Positions 16,238 through 25,798 of a DNA stretch of 47,423 nucleotides are shown in pieces. The notes under the pieces were generated by a model. That model was not told where the DNA came from and searched no databases. It saw nothing but the letters and a program-made list of their open reading frames with translations. Origin of the DNA: Burkholderiaceae bacterium (GTDB taxonomy: Bacteria; Pseudomonadota; Gammaproteobacteria; Burkholderiales; Burkholderiaceae); assembly GCA_947450225.1 (NCBI GenBank), contig CANFUO010000007.1, forward strand, positions 1 through 47,423, in the 5' to 3' direction. The position numbers were made by a program, and so were the translations under genes. Each line of letters begins with the position of its first letter. Positions within the stretch are counted from its first letter, which is position 1.

Positions 16238-17377
16238 ATGAACCATTCATACCCTAGCATTGATTGGCAAGAACAATCACAAAGTCATCGAGGGCTTTGG
16301 TACTCAGAAGCACAGTTACCTGCCCCGCAGAAAATCATGTTGATAGATGACACCATCAAAGCAAATAAAGCAATGGAACTGGCCAGGCAAGGTATTGGTT
16401 TGCTGTGGGTTGGAGATTATCAAAATGGACGAGAGTTACTGCGCTCAATAACACGACGTCTTGATCGACCACCACGCGTGGGATCACAAAAGATACCCAC
16501 CTTACCAGCTGAGATCTTTGCGCTTCACCGCCAAAATCAAGGGCAAAAGGCACAAATTTTAGGGCAAATATTGATTGCTTTAACGCCGGATTTTGTAATC
16601 AATTTACGACGCGGGCAGGACGTTTCACAAGCATGCAAAGATGTGATTGGCGAGATTACGCAGCCCATCGTAATGCCCTTCAAGCAACTCTTAGCAATTG
16701 TCAGTGCACATGAATGGCGCAAGAAAAAAGTATTTGTTCCATCTCTTAAAGAACATATTATTCCGCACTTTGGGGTGTATTCACCACTGCGTGGCGAATA
16801 CCTAGAACTAGCGATGCAAGCGCCATTACCTACAAATCATGTCCAGGCCTTTGATATTGGAGCCGGGACCGGGGTATTGTCGATTCTTTTGGCAAAACGC
16901 GGCTTTGAAAAAATCACTGCAAGCGATATGGATCCACGCGCGATTGCATGTGCTCGTGAAAATATTCAGGCTTTGGGACTTAGCGAAAAGATTACAGTGA
17001 TGCAAGCAGATCTTTTTCCACCGGGGCGGGCAGACCTCGTTGTCTGTAATCCACCTTGGTTGCCAGCGCAGCCTAGTTCACCCATCGAACACGCAATTTT
17101 CGACCCAGGATCACGTTTCTTACAAGAGTTTATTGCGCAACTTCCTGAGCATTTAGCAATTGATGGGCAGGCATGGTTAATTATTTCAGACTTAGCGGAG
17201 CATCTAGGACTGCGGACTAGGCAGGAGTTGTTGGAACTGATATCTAAAGCAGGGCTTGTGGTGCTTGAGCAATTACAAACCAAGCCAAAGCATCCTAAAG
17301 TACAAGACGAGAACGACCCACTTCACTTTGCTAGAGTGAAAGAAGTTAGTTCTCTGTGGGTCTTGGGACTGAAGTAG
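16238..17377 (+). CDS. Class I SAM-dependent methyltransferase (small-domain / PrmC-like)
   Basis: A 379-residue protein. The N-terminal half (1-190) is a domain I do not recognise. The C-terminal half is a Rossmann methyltransferase: FDIGAGTGVLSILLAK (SAM motif I), ITASDMDPRAIACARENI, and VVCNPPWLP, the NPPW/NPPY motif of N-methyltransferases acting on glutamine or nucleic-acid bases. It stands alone between divergent qor and a convergent Bug gene. A protein, RNA or DNA target is plausible; the catabolic context need not be meaningful. The ATG at 16238 is the first in frame; see the leader ORF upstream. Confidence 0.8.
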   Translation: MNHSYPSIDWQEQSQSHRGLWYSEAQLPAPQKIMLIDDTIKANKAMELARQGIGLLWVGDYQNGRELLRSITRRLDRPPRVGSQKIPTLPAEIFALHRQNQGQKAQILGQILIALTPDFVINLRRGQDVSQACKDVIGEITQPIVMPFKQLLAIVSAHEWRKKKVFVPSLKEHIIPHFGVYSPLRGEYLELAMQAPLPTNHVQAFDIGAGTGVLSILLAKRGFEKITASDMDPRAIACARENIQALGLSEKITVMQADLFPPGRADLVVCNPPWLPAQPSSPIEHAIFDPGSRFLQEFIAQLPEHLAIDGQAWLIISDLAEHLGLRTRQELLELISKAGLVVLEQLQTKPKHPKVQDENDPLHFARVKEVSSLWVLGLK

Positions 17378-17400
17378 TTTTAAAACGCGATTGGTGCGTA

Positions 17401-18372
17401 TTAATCGAGTTTGATATTGGCTGACTTAATTGTTTTTGTCCAATAAGCAATTTCTTGGTTCAGTAATTTAGTCATTTCTGCGGGCGGTAAATAACGTAAT
17501 TCAATACCCGCAGCATCTGCTCTTTGTTTTACTTCAGGAAGCTCTGTAATTATTTTTAATTGCGTTGTTAATTTATCAATAATTGGTTGAGGAGTGCCTG
17601 CTGCCATGTAGAGCGCAACCCAGGACTCTAATTGAAAATCAGGTAAACCGGCTTCCGCCACTGTTGGTATAGTCGGCATCATCGGATGGCGAATCTTACC
17701 AGTTACTGCTAGTGCTTTGAGCTTTCCGGTTTGCACATGCCCCATCACTGACGGCGGGGTTGTAATAAAGACTTGCACTTGTCCAGCCAAAACATCTTGG
17801 ATAGCAGCGCCAGAACCTTTATAGGGAACATGCACCATTTCCACACCCGTTTGTTGTTTAAAGATTTCTGAACCAATATGAGATAAGGAGCCGTTACCTT
17901 GAGAGGCATAATTTAATTTGCCAGGATTGGCTTTAGCATACGCAATAAATTCTTTTAGGTTATTGACCGGAATGGAGGGGTGCACTGCGATGACGTTGGT
18001 TGCTACAGTTACTAAACCAATTGGCGTCAAATCTTTGCGTGCCCAGGGTAATTTATCTTGCAAAATAGGATTGGCAACATGATATCCAGAATAAGACACC
18101 AAAATCGAATAACCATCTTTTTGACCACTAGCAACATGTTGATAAGCTATGTTGCCACTGCCACCGGGTTTATTCTCAATAATCACAGATTGTTGGAGCA
18201 ATTGCCCCAGAGGATCACTTACTAAACGAGCAGAAGTATCTACGATTCCACCAGGAGGGTTAGGAACAATTAAAGAAATCGGACGCGCAGGATAGTTTTG
18301 GGCAAAACAAAAGCAAGAAACGAACAAAAGTGTGCTGACTACAGCTGACTTGATAAATCGATTGAGCAACAT
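17401..18372 (-). CDS. Bug-family receptor (TctC-like), copy 4
   Basis: A 323-residue periplasmic binding protein. The signal peptide (VVSTLLFVSCFCFAQ) precedes YPARPISLIVPNPPGGIVD. KPGGSGNIAYQHVASGQKDGYSIL and VPYKGSGAAIQDVLAGQ are family-typical. The residue after PPGG is Ile-Val-Asp rather than the common Ala-Ala-Asp, which may tune ligand specificity. It diverges from the CoA-transferase/GGT/fumarylacetoacetase operon; the 136-base gap (18373-18508) probably holds both promoters, though I see no confident element there. Confidence 0.92.
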   Translation of the reverse strand: MLLNRFIKSAVVSTLLFVSCFCFAQNYPARPISLIVPNPPGGIVDTSARLVSDPLGQLLQQSVIIENKPGGSGNIAYQHVASGQKDGYSILVSYSGYHVANPILQDKLPWARKDLTPIGLVTVATNVIAVHPSIPVNNLKEFIAYAKANPGKLNYASQGNGSLSHIGSEIFKQQTGVEMVHVPYKGSGAAIQDVLAGQVQVFITTPPSVMGHVQTGKLKALAVTGKIRHPMMPTIPTVAEAGLPDFQLESWVALYMAAGTPQPIIDKLTTQLKIITELPEVKQRADAAGIELRYLPPAEMTKLLNQEIAYWTKTIKSANIKLD

Positions 18373-18508
18373 GTTTATACACCCCCAAAAGTCATTAAAT
18401 GGAAAAAGTAAATTATTATTACATAATCAATGTATACCAGGTTTGTTGTCGCGCGGGTTGGTGATGGGATAAAAATATCCTTGCGACTCTATTAAAAAGG
18501 GGAAATCT

Positions 18509-19720
18509 GTGAGTTGTTTAAGTGGTTTAAAAATTATCGAAATGGGGCAGTTGATTGCTGGGCCATTTGCAGGAAAAACTTTAGCTGACTTTGGGGCAGA
18601 GGTTATTAAAGTAGAAACCCCAGTTACAGGTGATGCATTACGCAAATGGCGTTTATTGAAAAATGGCACTTCTATTTGGTGGCAAGTCCAATCGAGAAAT
18701 AAAAAATCAATCTCATTAGATCTAAAGTCCCCTGAAGCGCAAGATATCATACGTGCCTTGGTAAAAGAGTGCGACGTCTTGATTGAAAACTTTCGACCAG
18801 GAACGCTAGAGGAGTGGGGCCTTGACCCTGAGGATTTATTAAAAATTAATCCACGATTAATCGTACTTCGGATCAGCGGTTATGGACAAACCGGACCTTA
18901 TCGGAATAGACCTGGATTTGGGGTGGTTGCAGAAGCGATGGGTGGTTTGAGACATTTAACTGCAGAGCCAGGTAGAGTTCCCGTCAGAGTTGGCGTTAGC
19001 ATTGGCGATACCCTGGCAGCCTTGCATGGGGTTATTGGGATATTACTCGCCTTACATGAACGACATCAAAGTGGTAAAGGGCAGATTATAGATGTAGCCC
19101 TTTATGAGGCGGTCTTTAATTGTATGGAAAGCTTATTGCCTGAGTACAGCGCTTTTGGAGAAGTGAGACAAGCCGCGGGTAGCGCTTTGCCGGGAATCGC
19201 ACCTTCCAATGCCTACTTATGTAAAGACGGGGGATATGTGTTGATTGCTGGAAATGGCGACAGCATTTTTAAACGGTTAATGACCGCGATTGGTCAAAAA
19301 GAGATGGCCAATAATTCGGACTATGGAGATAACACTGGCCGCGTTCAACATGTTGCCTATATTGATCAAGTTATTGGAAAATGGACATTATTGCATGGCG
19401 TTGATGAGGTTCTTCAGGTATTGGAAGAGGCAAAAGTTCCTGCTGGGAAAATATATACGGCAGCAGATATTGCCCATGACCCTCATTTTATTGCCCGACA
19501 AATGATATTAAATCAAGTGAGTTCGGATGGTGATCACGTACTTGTCCCTGGAATTGTGCCTAAATTATCTCGAACTCCAGGCAACATCCACCGAGCATCT
19601 CCAAATATTGGACAAGACAATGAGCAGGTATTAAAAGAAATAGGCCTATCTGAAGAACAAATATCAGCGATGTATGCACGGGGAATCATTTGGTCTGAGA
19701 AGAAATCGAATGAGCAATAA
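18509..19720 (+). CDS. Class III (CaiB/BaiF family) CoA-transferase
   Basis: A 403-residue family III CoA-transferase, which moves CoA between carboxylic acids through an aspartyl-CoA intermediate. D167 in GVSIGDTLAALHG is the predicted nucleophile. Other family signatures are LIAGPFAGKTLADFGAEVIKVE (two parts around residues 15-36), NKKSISLDLK and LRISGYGQTGPY. The start is GTG with AAAAAGGGG upstream. It begins a three-gene operon and could activate the acid captured by the divergent Bug protein. Confidence 0.93.
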   Translation: MSCLSGLKIIEMGQLIAGPFAGKTLADFGAEVIKVETPVTGDALRKWRLLKNGTSIWWQVQSRNKKSISLDLKSPEAQDIIRALVKECDVLIENFRPGTLEEWGLDPEDLLKINPRLIVLRISGYGQTGPYRNRPGFGVVAEAMGGLRHLTAEPGRVPVRVGVSIGDTLAALHGVIGILLALHERHQSGKGQIIDVALYEAVFNCMESLLPEYSAFGEVRQAAGSALPGIAPSNAYLCKDGGYVLIAGNGDSIFKRLMTAIGQKEMANNSDYGDNTGRVQHVAYIDQVIGKWTLLHGVDEVLQVLEEAKVPAGKIYTAADIAHDPHFIARQMILNQVSSDGDHVLVPGIVPKLSRTPGNIHRASPNIGQDNEQVLKEIGLSEEQISAMYARGIIWSEKKSNEQ

Positions 19721-21467
19721 AAAACGCTCCATCTGGATGCAGGTGTGTTTTTGTTTTTTATTTCCAGGAATATTAAGTGCCCAAACATCTTCCCCAATCC
19801 TTGAATTTTTACCAGAACAGGCAACGGGCATCAAAGAAAAAAAAGTTGTATTTGCTAAGGAGCAGATGGTCGCTGGTGCGAATCGATACATATCACAGGC
19901 CGGCGCTAGCATTTTAAATCAAGGCGGTAATGCTGTAGATGCCGCTATTGCAAGTGCGATCATGGTCACCTTAGTCGAGCCACAATCTGCCGGAATTGGG
20001 GGCGGTGGATTTATCTTATATTTTGATAAGAAACAACACATCTTAACTAGTTTTGATGGCAGAGAAACTGCGCCACAAGTAGTAACAGAAAACCTTTTCA
20101 TCGACCAAATGGGGCGACCGCTGTCTTATCCTGATGCGGTGAACAATGGCAGATCAGTCGGTGTGCCTGGGCTTCTCAAGGCTTTAGAGCTCATGCATCA
20201 AAAATATGGAAGGCTTCCTTGGCAAGAACTTTTTGCGCCGACCATTGAGCTAGCAGAGCGGGGTTTTGAGGTATCTTCCAGGTTATCCCAATTAGTACAA
20301 AAAGATCCTTTTCTGGCGTATTCAGAAAACGCTAAAACATATTTTTACAGCTCAAGTGGAACGTCAATACAAACAGGGCAGATATTAATCAACATCCCAT
20401 TAGCAAATGCATTAAAAAAAATTGCCAAATATGGGGCACATGTTTTTTATGAAGGTCAGATGGCCAAAGAAATAGTCTTAGCAGTAGGTCGACATCCGCG
20501 GCCTGGGGTCCTTAATGAAGATGACTTAAAAAAATACCGTGCTGTGGAGCGGGATGTCGTGTGTGGGCCTTATCGCACATTGAGGGTATGCGGTATGAGC
20601 CCGCCATCGTCTGGGGGGATTACTTTATTACAGATTTTAGGAATACTAGAGTCGTTTCCGATGACCACTTATTCCCCCACATCCTATCAAGGGATTCATT
20701 ATTTTTCAGAGGCTGGCAGACTTGCCTATGCAGATCGAGATATTTACATAGCCGATCCATCCTTTGGCAAAGTTCCTGTTAAAGAATTATTAGCACCCGG
20801 TTACTTAGCGCAAAGGGCAAAACTCATTCGTTCAGATATTAGTATGAAGCAAGCGACTGCTGGTGAATTTGTTACACAGCAATCAAAGCTTGGTATCGAT
20901 CAAAGCGCAGAATTTCCATCTACAAGTCATTTATCGATTGTGGATCGACAGGGGAATGCCGTATCGATGACATTAAGTGTTGCCGCAGCCTTTGGATCAA
21001 GAATCATGGTGAACGGATTTTTCTTGAATAATGAAATGACAGACTTTTCATTTGTACCCGAACAAAATGGCGTAAAAATCTTTAACCGCGTTGAGCCTGG
21101 AAAAAGACCACGAAGTGCCATGGCGCCAGTGATGATCTTTGATAGTAATGACCAATTAAAAATGGTTATTGGTTCTGCAGGTGGGCCCGCAATTATTAAC
21201 TATGTTGCCAAAACGATTATCGGGGTGATTGATGGGGGCCTCAATATTCAAGAAGCTATTGCATTGCCGAATATAGGTAGTCGCAATATAGAAACCGACC
21301 TTGAAATAAGCAGATTACCTTTAGGAACAATAAATCAACTAAAATTCATGGGACATCCTATTAAAGAATGGGAAATGAATAGTGGTACTCAGGGGATCTG
21401 GATAGATCACAGGGGTTTATGGGGAGGCGTTGATCCAAGACGCGAGGGTGTTGTTTTGGGTCAATAA
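19710..21467 (+). CDS. ggt: Gamma-glutamyltransferase (gamma-glutamyltranspeptidase)
   Basis: A 585-residue Ntn-hydrolase precursor exported by a signal peptide (VCFCFLFPGILSAQ). Signatures are GGNAVDAAIAS, GIGGGGFI, DGRETAP for gamma-glutamyl binding, and TSHLSIVDRQGNAVSMT, where T405 should be the autocleavage nucleophile. PRSAMAP and GSAGGPAI complete the active site. It hydrolyses glutathione and other gamma-glutamyl compounds in the periplasm. I use the ATG at 19710, which overlaps the CoA-transferase end by 11 bases and starts a normal signal peptide; a longer reading from 19674 puts extra charged residues in front. Confidence 0.92.
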   Translation: MSNKKRSIWMQVCFCFLFPGILSAQTSSPILEFLPEQATGIKEKKVVFAKEQMVAGANRYISQAGASILNQGGNAVDAAIASAIMVTLVEPQSAGIGGGGFILYFDKKQHILTSFDGRETAPQVVTENLFIDQMGRPLSYPDAVNNGRSVGVPGLLKALELMHQKYGRLPWQELFAPTIELAERGFEVSSRLSQLVQKDPFLAYSENAKTYFYSSSGTSIQTGQILINIPLANALKKIAKYGAHVFYEGQMAKEIVLAVGRHPRPGVLNEDDLKKYRAVERDVVCGPYRTLRVCGMSPPSSGGITLLQILGILESFPMTTYSPTSYQGIHYFSEAGRLAYADRDIYIADPSFGKVPVKELLAPGYLAQRAKLIRSDISMKQATAGEFVTQQSKLGIDQSAEFPSTSHLSIVDRQGNAVSMTLSVAAAFGSRIMVNGFFLNNEMTDFSFVPEQNGVKIFNRVEPGKRPRSAMAPVMIFDSNDQLKMVIGSAGGPAIINYVAKTIIGVIDGGLNIQEAIALPNIGSRNIETDLEISRLPLGTINQLKFMGHPIKEWEMNSGTQGIWIDHRGLWGGVDPRREGVVLGQ

Positions 21468-21489
21468 AACAATTAAAACGGATGTGGTG

Positions 21490-22791
21490 ATGAATAAAAA
21501 AACGACAGGTAGTTGGGTAGAAAGTGCCAATCTTGAGGATTGCGATTTTCCAATTGAAAATTTACCCTTTGGTAGTTTTCATGTATTGAGTGACGTTACA
21601 CAAAAAAATCATATTGGCATCGCAATTGGAAGCCAGATATTACCTTTGACACAACTTTCTGAAAAAATCGCTATTCCAGAAGGACTTCAAGAAGCATTTC
21701 AAGCATTTGATCAAGCCAACCTGAATGCCTACATGGCAATGCCAGAAGTGGTTTTGCAGAACTGCAGAAAGTTCCTTATTCAATTACTAGAAAAAAACAG
21801 CGCATATCAGAGCCAGTTGAAAGATTGTTTGATTTTGCAGTCAGATGTACAAATGCATATACCCTGCAGAATTCCGGACTTTACAGACTTTTATTCAGGA
21901 ATACACCACGCAACGAACGTTGGCAAGATGCTTCGTCCAGATGAGCCATTGGCGGCTAATTATCAATGGATTCCGGTGGCTTATCATGGGCGCTCATCGT
22001 CGATCATTCCATCAGGTAAGGCCATTGTTCGACCATTGGGTCAAACCAGAGCAAGTGGAGGTAAGCCCCCTTACTTTCAAGCCACGAGAAAACTTGATTA
22101 TGAATTAGAGTTAGGGGTTTTCATTGGCAAGCCCAATACTCAAGGACATCCGATTGCAATAGAAAACGCAGAAGAGCATTTTTTTGGCATGTGCATTTTA
22201 AATGACTGGTCTGCTCGAGATATCCAAGCTTGGGAGGCTATGCCACTGGGACCATTTTTGGCGAAAAATTTTGCAACTAGTATTTCGCCATGGATTGTGA
22301 CTAAACATGCTCTGGCACCATTTAGAGCACCATGGAATAGAAAAGAGGAAGATCCACAGCCTTTAGATTATTTAGAGAGTAAAACTAATCGATCGAGTGG
22401 AGCCATTCAAATCGATTTAGAAATCTATTTATTAACACAGGCGATGAAAGAGAAAAAAATACCGCCTCAAAAAATCGCATCTTCTGATTTTTCACGGGCG
22501 GCTTATTGGACAGTTGCGCAATTAATTACCCACCATGCAAGTAATGGTTGTAACTTAAGTTCTGGCGATTTATTTGGCACAGGAACATTGTCTGGTGAAT
22601 TATCAGAGCAAGCTGGTTCTTTACTTGAGTTATCACAAGGTGGAAAGCTGCCTATTTCATTAGACCATGGTGAGCAGAGAAGCTTTTTGGAAGATGGCGA
22701 CACGGTTATCTTCAAAGCGTATTGTGTATCTAAAGACGCCGTTCGTATTGGACTTGGGGAATGCCGAACGGAAATTTTACCAACTATTTAA
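21490..22791 (+). CDS. fahA: Fumarylacetoacetase
   Basis: A 433-residue enzyme of tyrosine and homogentisate breakdown, splitting fumarylacetoacetate into fumarate and acetoacetate. The N-terminal SH3-like domain begins SWVESAN and has LPFGSFHV; the catalytic domain has DFYSGIHHATNVGKM, PVAYHGRSSSI, LDYELELGVFIG (metal glutamates) and NDWSARDIQAWE. Length and motifs match the family. The start is placed at 21490 because homologues begin just before SWVESAN; the longer reading overlaps ggt. Homogentisate dioxygenase is not in the window. The 3' end overlaps the convergent Hpt gene by 8 bases. Confidence 0.93.
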   Translation: MNKKTTGSWVESANLEDCDFPIENLPFGSFHVLSDVTQKNHIGIAIGSQILPLTQLSEKIAIPEGLQEAFQAFDQANLNAYMAMPEVVLQNCRKFLIQLLEKNSAYQSQLKDCLILQSDVQMHIPCRIPDFTDFYSGIHHATNVGKMLRPDEPLAANYQWIPVAYHGRSSSIIPSGKAIVRPLGQTRASGGKPPYFQATRKLDYELELGVFIGKPNTQGHPIAIENAEEHFFGMCILNDWSARDIQAWEAMPLGPFLAKNFATSISPWIVTKHALAPFRAPWNRKEEDPQPLDYLESKTNRSSGAIQIDLEIYLLTQAMKEKKIPPQKIASSDFSRAAYWTVAQLITHHASNGCNLSSGDLFGTGTLSGELSEQAGSLLELSQGGKLPISLDHGEQRSFLEDGDTVIFKAYCVSKDAVRIGLGECRTEILPTI

Positions 22792-23128
22792 TTGAGTAAG
22801 TGTTGGTTGCCTCAGATTCTGAACCAATCCAAATAGATTCAAGATCTAGTTGCCACTGTTTAAATGGCGGGTCTTTCTCTAATTTCAGCTCAGCCTCTAT
22901 ATGGACACAGAAATCATAAATGCCTTGCATGCCCATGAAAGAAGAAGAGCCTTTAATAAAATGAGCATTTTTTAAAATAGAGTCGATATCTTGATTGATT
23001 AAGCTATTGGATAAGGAGTCCTTTCCAGACTTAATGGGATCGAAAAAATTCTTGAACATGCCCAACAATTGCTCTGGGGACATAAATTGTCGTAATTTGT
23101 CGATTTGATGTACGTTGATGTAAAGCAT
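22784..23128 (-). CDS. Stand-alone histidine phosphotransfer (Hpt) protein
   Basis: A 114-residue helical protein. AHFIKGSSSFMGM contains the H-x-x-K-G-S motif of Hpt domains, with H56 the phosphorylated residue. It has no kinase or output domain, so it must pass phosphate between other proteins. It is divergent from the hybrid sensor kinase at 23213, whose C-terminal receiver is the obvious donor. The LuxR-type regulator at 33395-34042 is a possible recipient. The 84-base gap between the two divergent starts must hold both promoters. Confidence 0.85.
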   Translation of the reverse strand: MLYINVHQIDKLRQFMSPEQLLGMFKNFFDPIKSGKDSLSNSLINQDIDSILKNAHFIKGSSSFMGMQGIYDFCVHIEAELKLEKDPPFKQWQLDLESIWIGSESEATNTYSIK

Positions 23129-23212
23129 GTAATGTAAGATATAGCTTGTTATTTAGGGTCTATTATTCCTACAATAATAATACACATTTTGTGACAACTC
23201 TTTTTCTTTAAA

Positions 23213-25798
23213 ATGCGAATTCGGGCCAATTCTTCTATCTACTTATATCTTATAGGATTAATTTTGTCTTGCCTCATAGCATTTTTTGTTTACGGGGGGA
23301 CTAAGGCAAGAACGACCCTCATTTTGAACAATGTATTGTTCTTAAAAACAGACTTAATTAAAGAAAGACTGTTGGCACAAGAGCTTGTGATTAATAGGTA
23401 TGCTGATCAATTAAGCTATTCTAAATCTTCAAAATTACCGCGCCTAGAGCAAGAAAATTTAGCCCCTAAAAATACTTCATTTCTTTTAGGGCAATATTTG
23501 GTTGAAAAGTCCTTAGGCAATCAAACGCAAAATAATTTGGTAATTAAAACTTTATTTAAAAATGATCAGCGCTTTTCAGAAGGGCAATTAGCTCAACTCA
23601 AAAATATCGTTTTGAAGAATTTCGATAAGGCTTATTCAGTAAGTTCTTTTGCCCAATTTGATCCATTTTTTGCGTATGAAGAAATAACCAATGATGCGGG
23701 TGATCACGAACCAATGTTACTCGTTTTCAAGCATATCCCAAATCAAAGAGTTACTACTAAGGGTGAAAAAAGCCAAATATTGATTCATGTAATTGATTTT
23801 AAAAACTTAAGCAAAGCGTTACCTGAAAATAAAGCTGGGGGATACCCATTTTTAAGATGGTTAGGAGATTATGTTTTCAACACACCTATATCAAAAGATT
23901 ATCTAACCCAAGATCAGACAGTAACGTCAATTGTTAATATATCTACTTTAGAGCCCCTAAGGGTGGATAATCTCGGACCACTAGATAAAAGAATTCAAGG
24001 GAAAACAATTTCGGAAGCTGATGAATCCGTCTTTTCGAGGGTAATTTCACATAATGGCCTTCAGCTACAAATAAATATTCACCGTATGTTAAAAGTTGCG
24101 CCGTTAAATCTGAGTATTGCTGTTTTTTTATTGTGTAATGCCCTTGTTTTAATGTTTATTTTTATGGTTCGACGAGGGATTCAATTGCAAAAGAAAATAG
24201 TTGAAGAAGAGAATCTAAGGCTTATTCAGCAGGAAAAAGACTCTCTCATTAATGTCCTAGCCCATGAGTTACGAACACCCTTAAATGGAATTTTAGGGAT
24301 GATAAGATTTTTACTAAAAACCGACTTAAGCGCAGAGCAAAAATATTATGCATCTGCGGTCAGCCAATCTGGCCAAATAATGAATTTAATCGTCGAACAA
24401 ACACTGGCTAATTCGCATATTGAGTCTGTAAAGATGACTTTAGCGCAAGAGCCAATGACATTAAATGAACTTGCAAATGAATTACTTGATACATTAGGTG
24501 CTTTAGCTCAAATTAAAAAAATTAACCTTTTCTATGAAATTCCATTGGAGTTAAATAGTGTTATTTTTATGACGGACAAGTTGCGATTGCGTCAAGTTCT
24601 GATTAATCTTATAGGAAACGCTATTAAATTCACAGACAATGGATTAATTAAACTTAGGTTTTCAGTGCGCTCCAATGATAAAAACCCTTCAAATCCTTAT
24701 ATTCAATTTGATATTTATGATACGGGTATTGGAATTGAAAAACCAAATCGTGAGAATATTTTTAAACAATTCGGACGAATTAAAAAAGAATCATTTAAGC
24801 AATACTCTGCGGGCGGATTAGGCCTACATATTTCACAAAAATTAGTTCGATTACTAGGAGGAACGATCGAATTTGAGAGTGAGTATGCCGTTGGAAGTCA
24901 TTTTTATTTCTCGATACCGATGACAAAATGCGAGCAGGTAAAGCACGATATTCAAGCAAACGAAATTAACACTAAACATATTGTCTTTCTTTCGCAAAAG
25001 AACCATGGGCGATTAGATGAGTTGAAGGCATTATTAGAGGCTCAAGGAGCTCATGTTGATGTTTATGATCAATATTTAGAGATCAAAAAGTATTTTTTAA
25101 GCTTTAAACGCAAATTAAATCCACCAGATTTAATATTGATAGAAGAAAACGTAGGTGAGGTGAAGGGGTTAAATTACTTTACAGATATCCAAGAATGGAG
25201 CAATCTAGATTTATCATCAAGAGTAATATATCTTCACACTTCCACTGACAGTTTGCACAGAACGCAAGTTTTTACAGAGGGTATTAGGCTTGTAGAGTTG
25301 GCGCCATTTAGGCCCTTATATTTATTCAATCAAGTTTTAGATATTTTGGATAAGAATAATAATGAGCCAATCGTGAGACTGAAACAGGGCGTGGATAGCT
25401 TGCAAGGAAATATATTCGAGACCCAATTAAGGGTTTTAATCGCTGATGATCATCAGCTTAATATTGAAATTTTATCCATCATGCTTGAAAGTCTTGGTCA
25501 TATGGTGTTTGCTGCAAAAAATGGAAATGAAGTAGTACAGATGCTTGAAAGTGACCATTATGATTGCGTTTTAATGGACATCAATATGCCCGAATTAAAC
25601 GGCATAGAAGCCACCCAAAAAATACGATCTTCCAATCAGAGCTTTAAACATATCCCGATTATTGCAATGTCAGCAAACATAAGCGAAAAATTTGAGAACC
25701 TATGCCTTGAGAATGGCATGGATGGGTATTTAGCAAAACCAGTTGAAATAACTGTTTTGGATAGAAAAATTATGGAGATTCTTTCGAAGAGCCAATGA
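23213..25798 (+). CDS. Hybrid sensor histidine kinase with pseudo-receiver and C-terminal receiver
   Basis: An 861-residue membrane sensor. A first transmembrane helix (about 9-28) and a second (about 297-318) bracket a roughly 265-residue periplasmic domain I do not recognise. Then come HisKA with H351 in LAHELRTPLNG, a HATPase domain (NLIGNAIKFTDNG, DTGIGI, GGLGLHIS), and two receiver-like domains. The first (about 590-705) lacks the acidic pocket and has LILIEEN where the phospho-aspartate should be. The second is intact: D745, D746, D789 (LMDINMP) and K842. No Shine-Dalgarno sequence precedes the ATG. The 3' end overlaps motD on the other strand by 29 bases. Confidence 0.9.
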   Translation: MRIRANSSIYLYLIGLILSCLIAFFVYGGTKARTTLILNNVLFLKTDLIKERLLAQELVINRYADQLSYSKSSKLPRLEQENLAPKNTSFLLGQYLVEKSLGNQTQNNLVIKTLFKNDQRFSEGQLAQLKNIVLKNFDKAYSVSSFAQFDPFFAYEEITNDAGDHEPMLLVFKHIPNQRVTTKGEKSQILIHVIDFKNLSKALPENKAGGYPFLRWLGDYVFNTPISKDYLTQDQTVTSIVNISTLEPLRVDNLGPLDKRIQGKTISEADESVFSRVISHNGLQLQINIHRMLKVAPLNLSIAVFLLCNALVLMFIFMVRRGIQLQKKIVEEENLRLIQQEKDSLINVLAHELRTPLNGILGMIRFLLKTDLSAEQKYYASAVSQSGQIMNLIVEQTLANSHIESVKMTLAQEPMTLNELANELLDTLGALAQIKKINLFYEIPLELNSVIFMTDKLRLRQVLINLIGNAIKFTDNGLIKLRFSVRSNDKNPSNPYIQFDIYDTGIGIEKPNRENIFKQFGRIKKESFKQYSAGGLGLHISQKLVRLLGGTIEFESEYAVGSHFYFSIPMTKCEQVKHDIQANEINTKHIVFLSQKNHGRLDELKALLEAQGAHVDVYDQYLEIKKYFLSFKRKLNPPDLILIEENVGEVKGLNYFTDIQEWSNLDLSSRVIYLHTSTDSLHRTQVFTEGIRLVELAPFRPLYLFNQVLDILDKNNNEPIVRLKQGVDSLQGNIFETQLRVLIADDHQLNIEILSIMLESLGHMVFAAKNGNEVVQMLESDHYDCVLMDINMPELNGIEATQKIRSSNQSFKHIPIIAMSANISEKFENLCLENGMDGYLAKPVEITVLDRKIMEILSKSQ

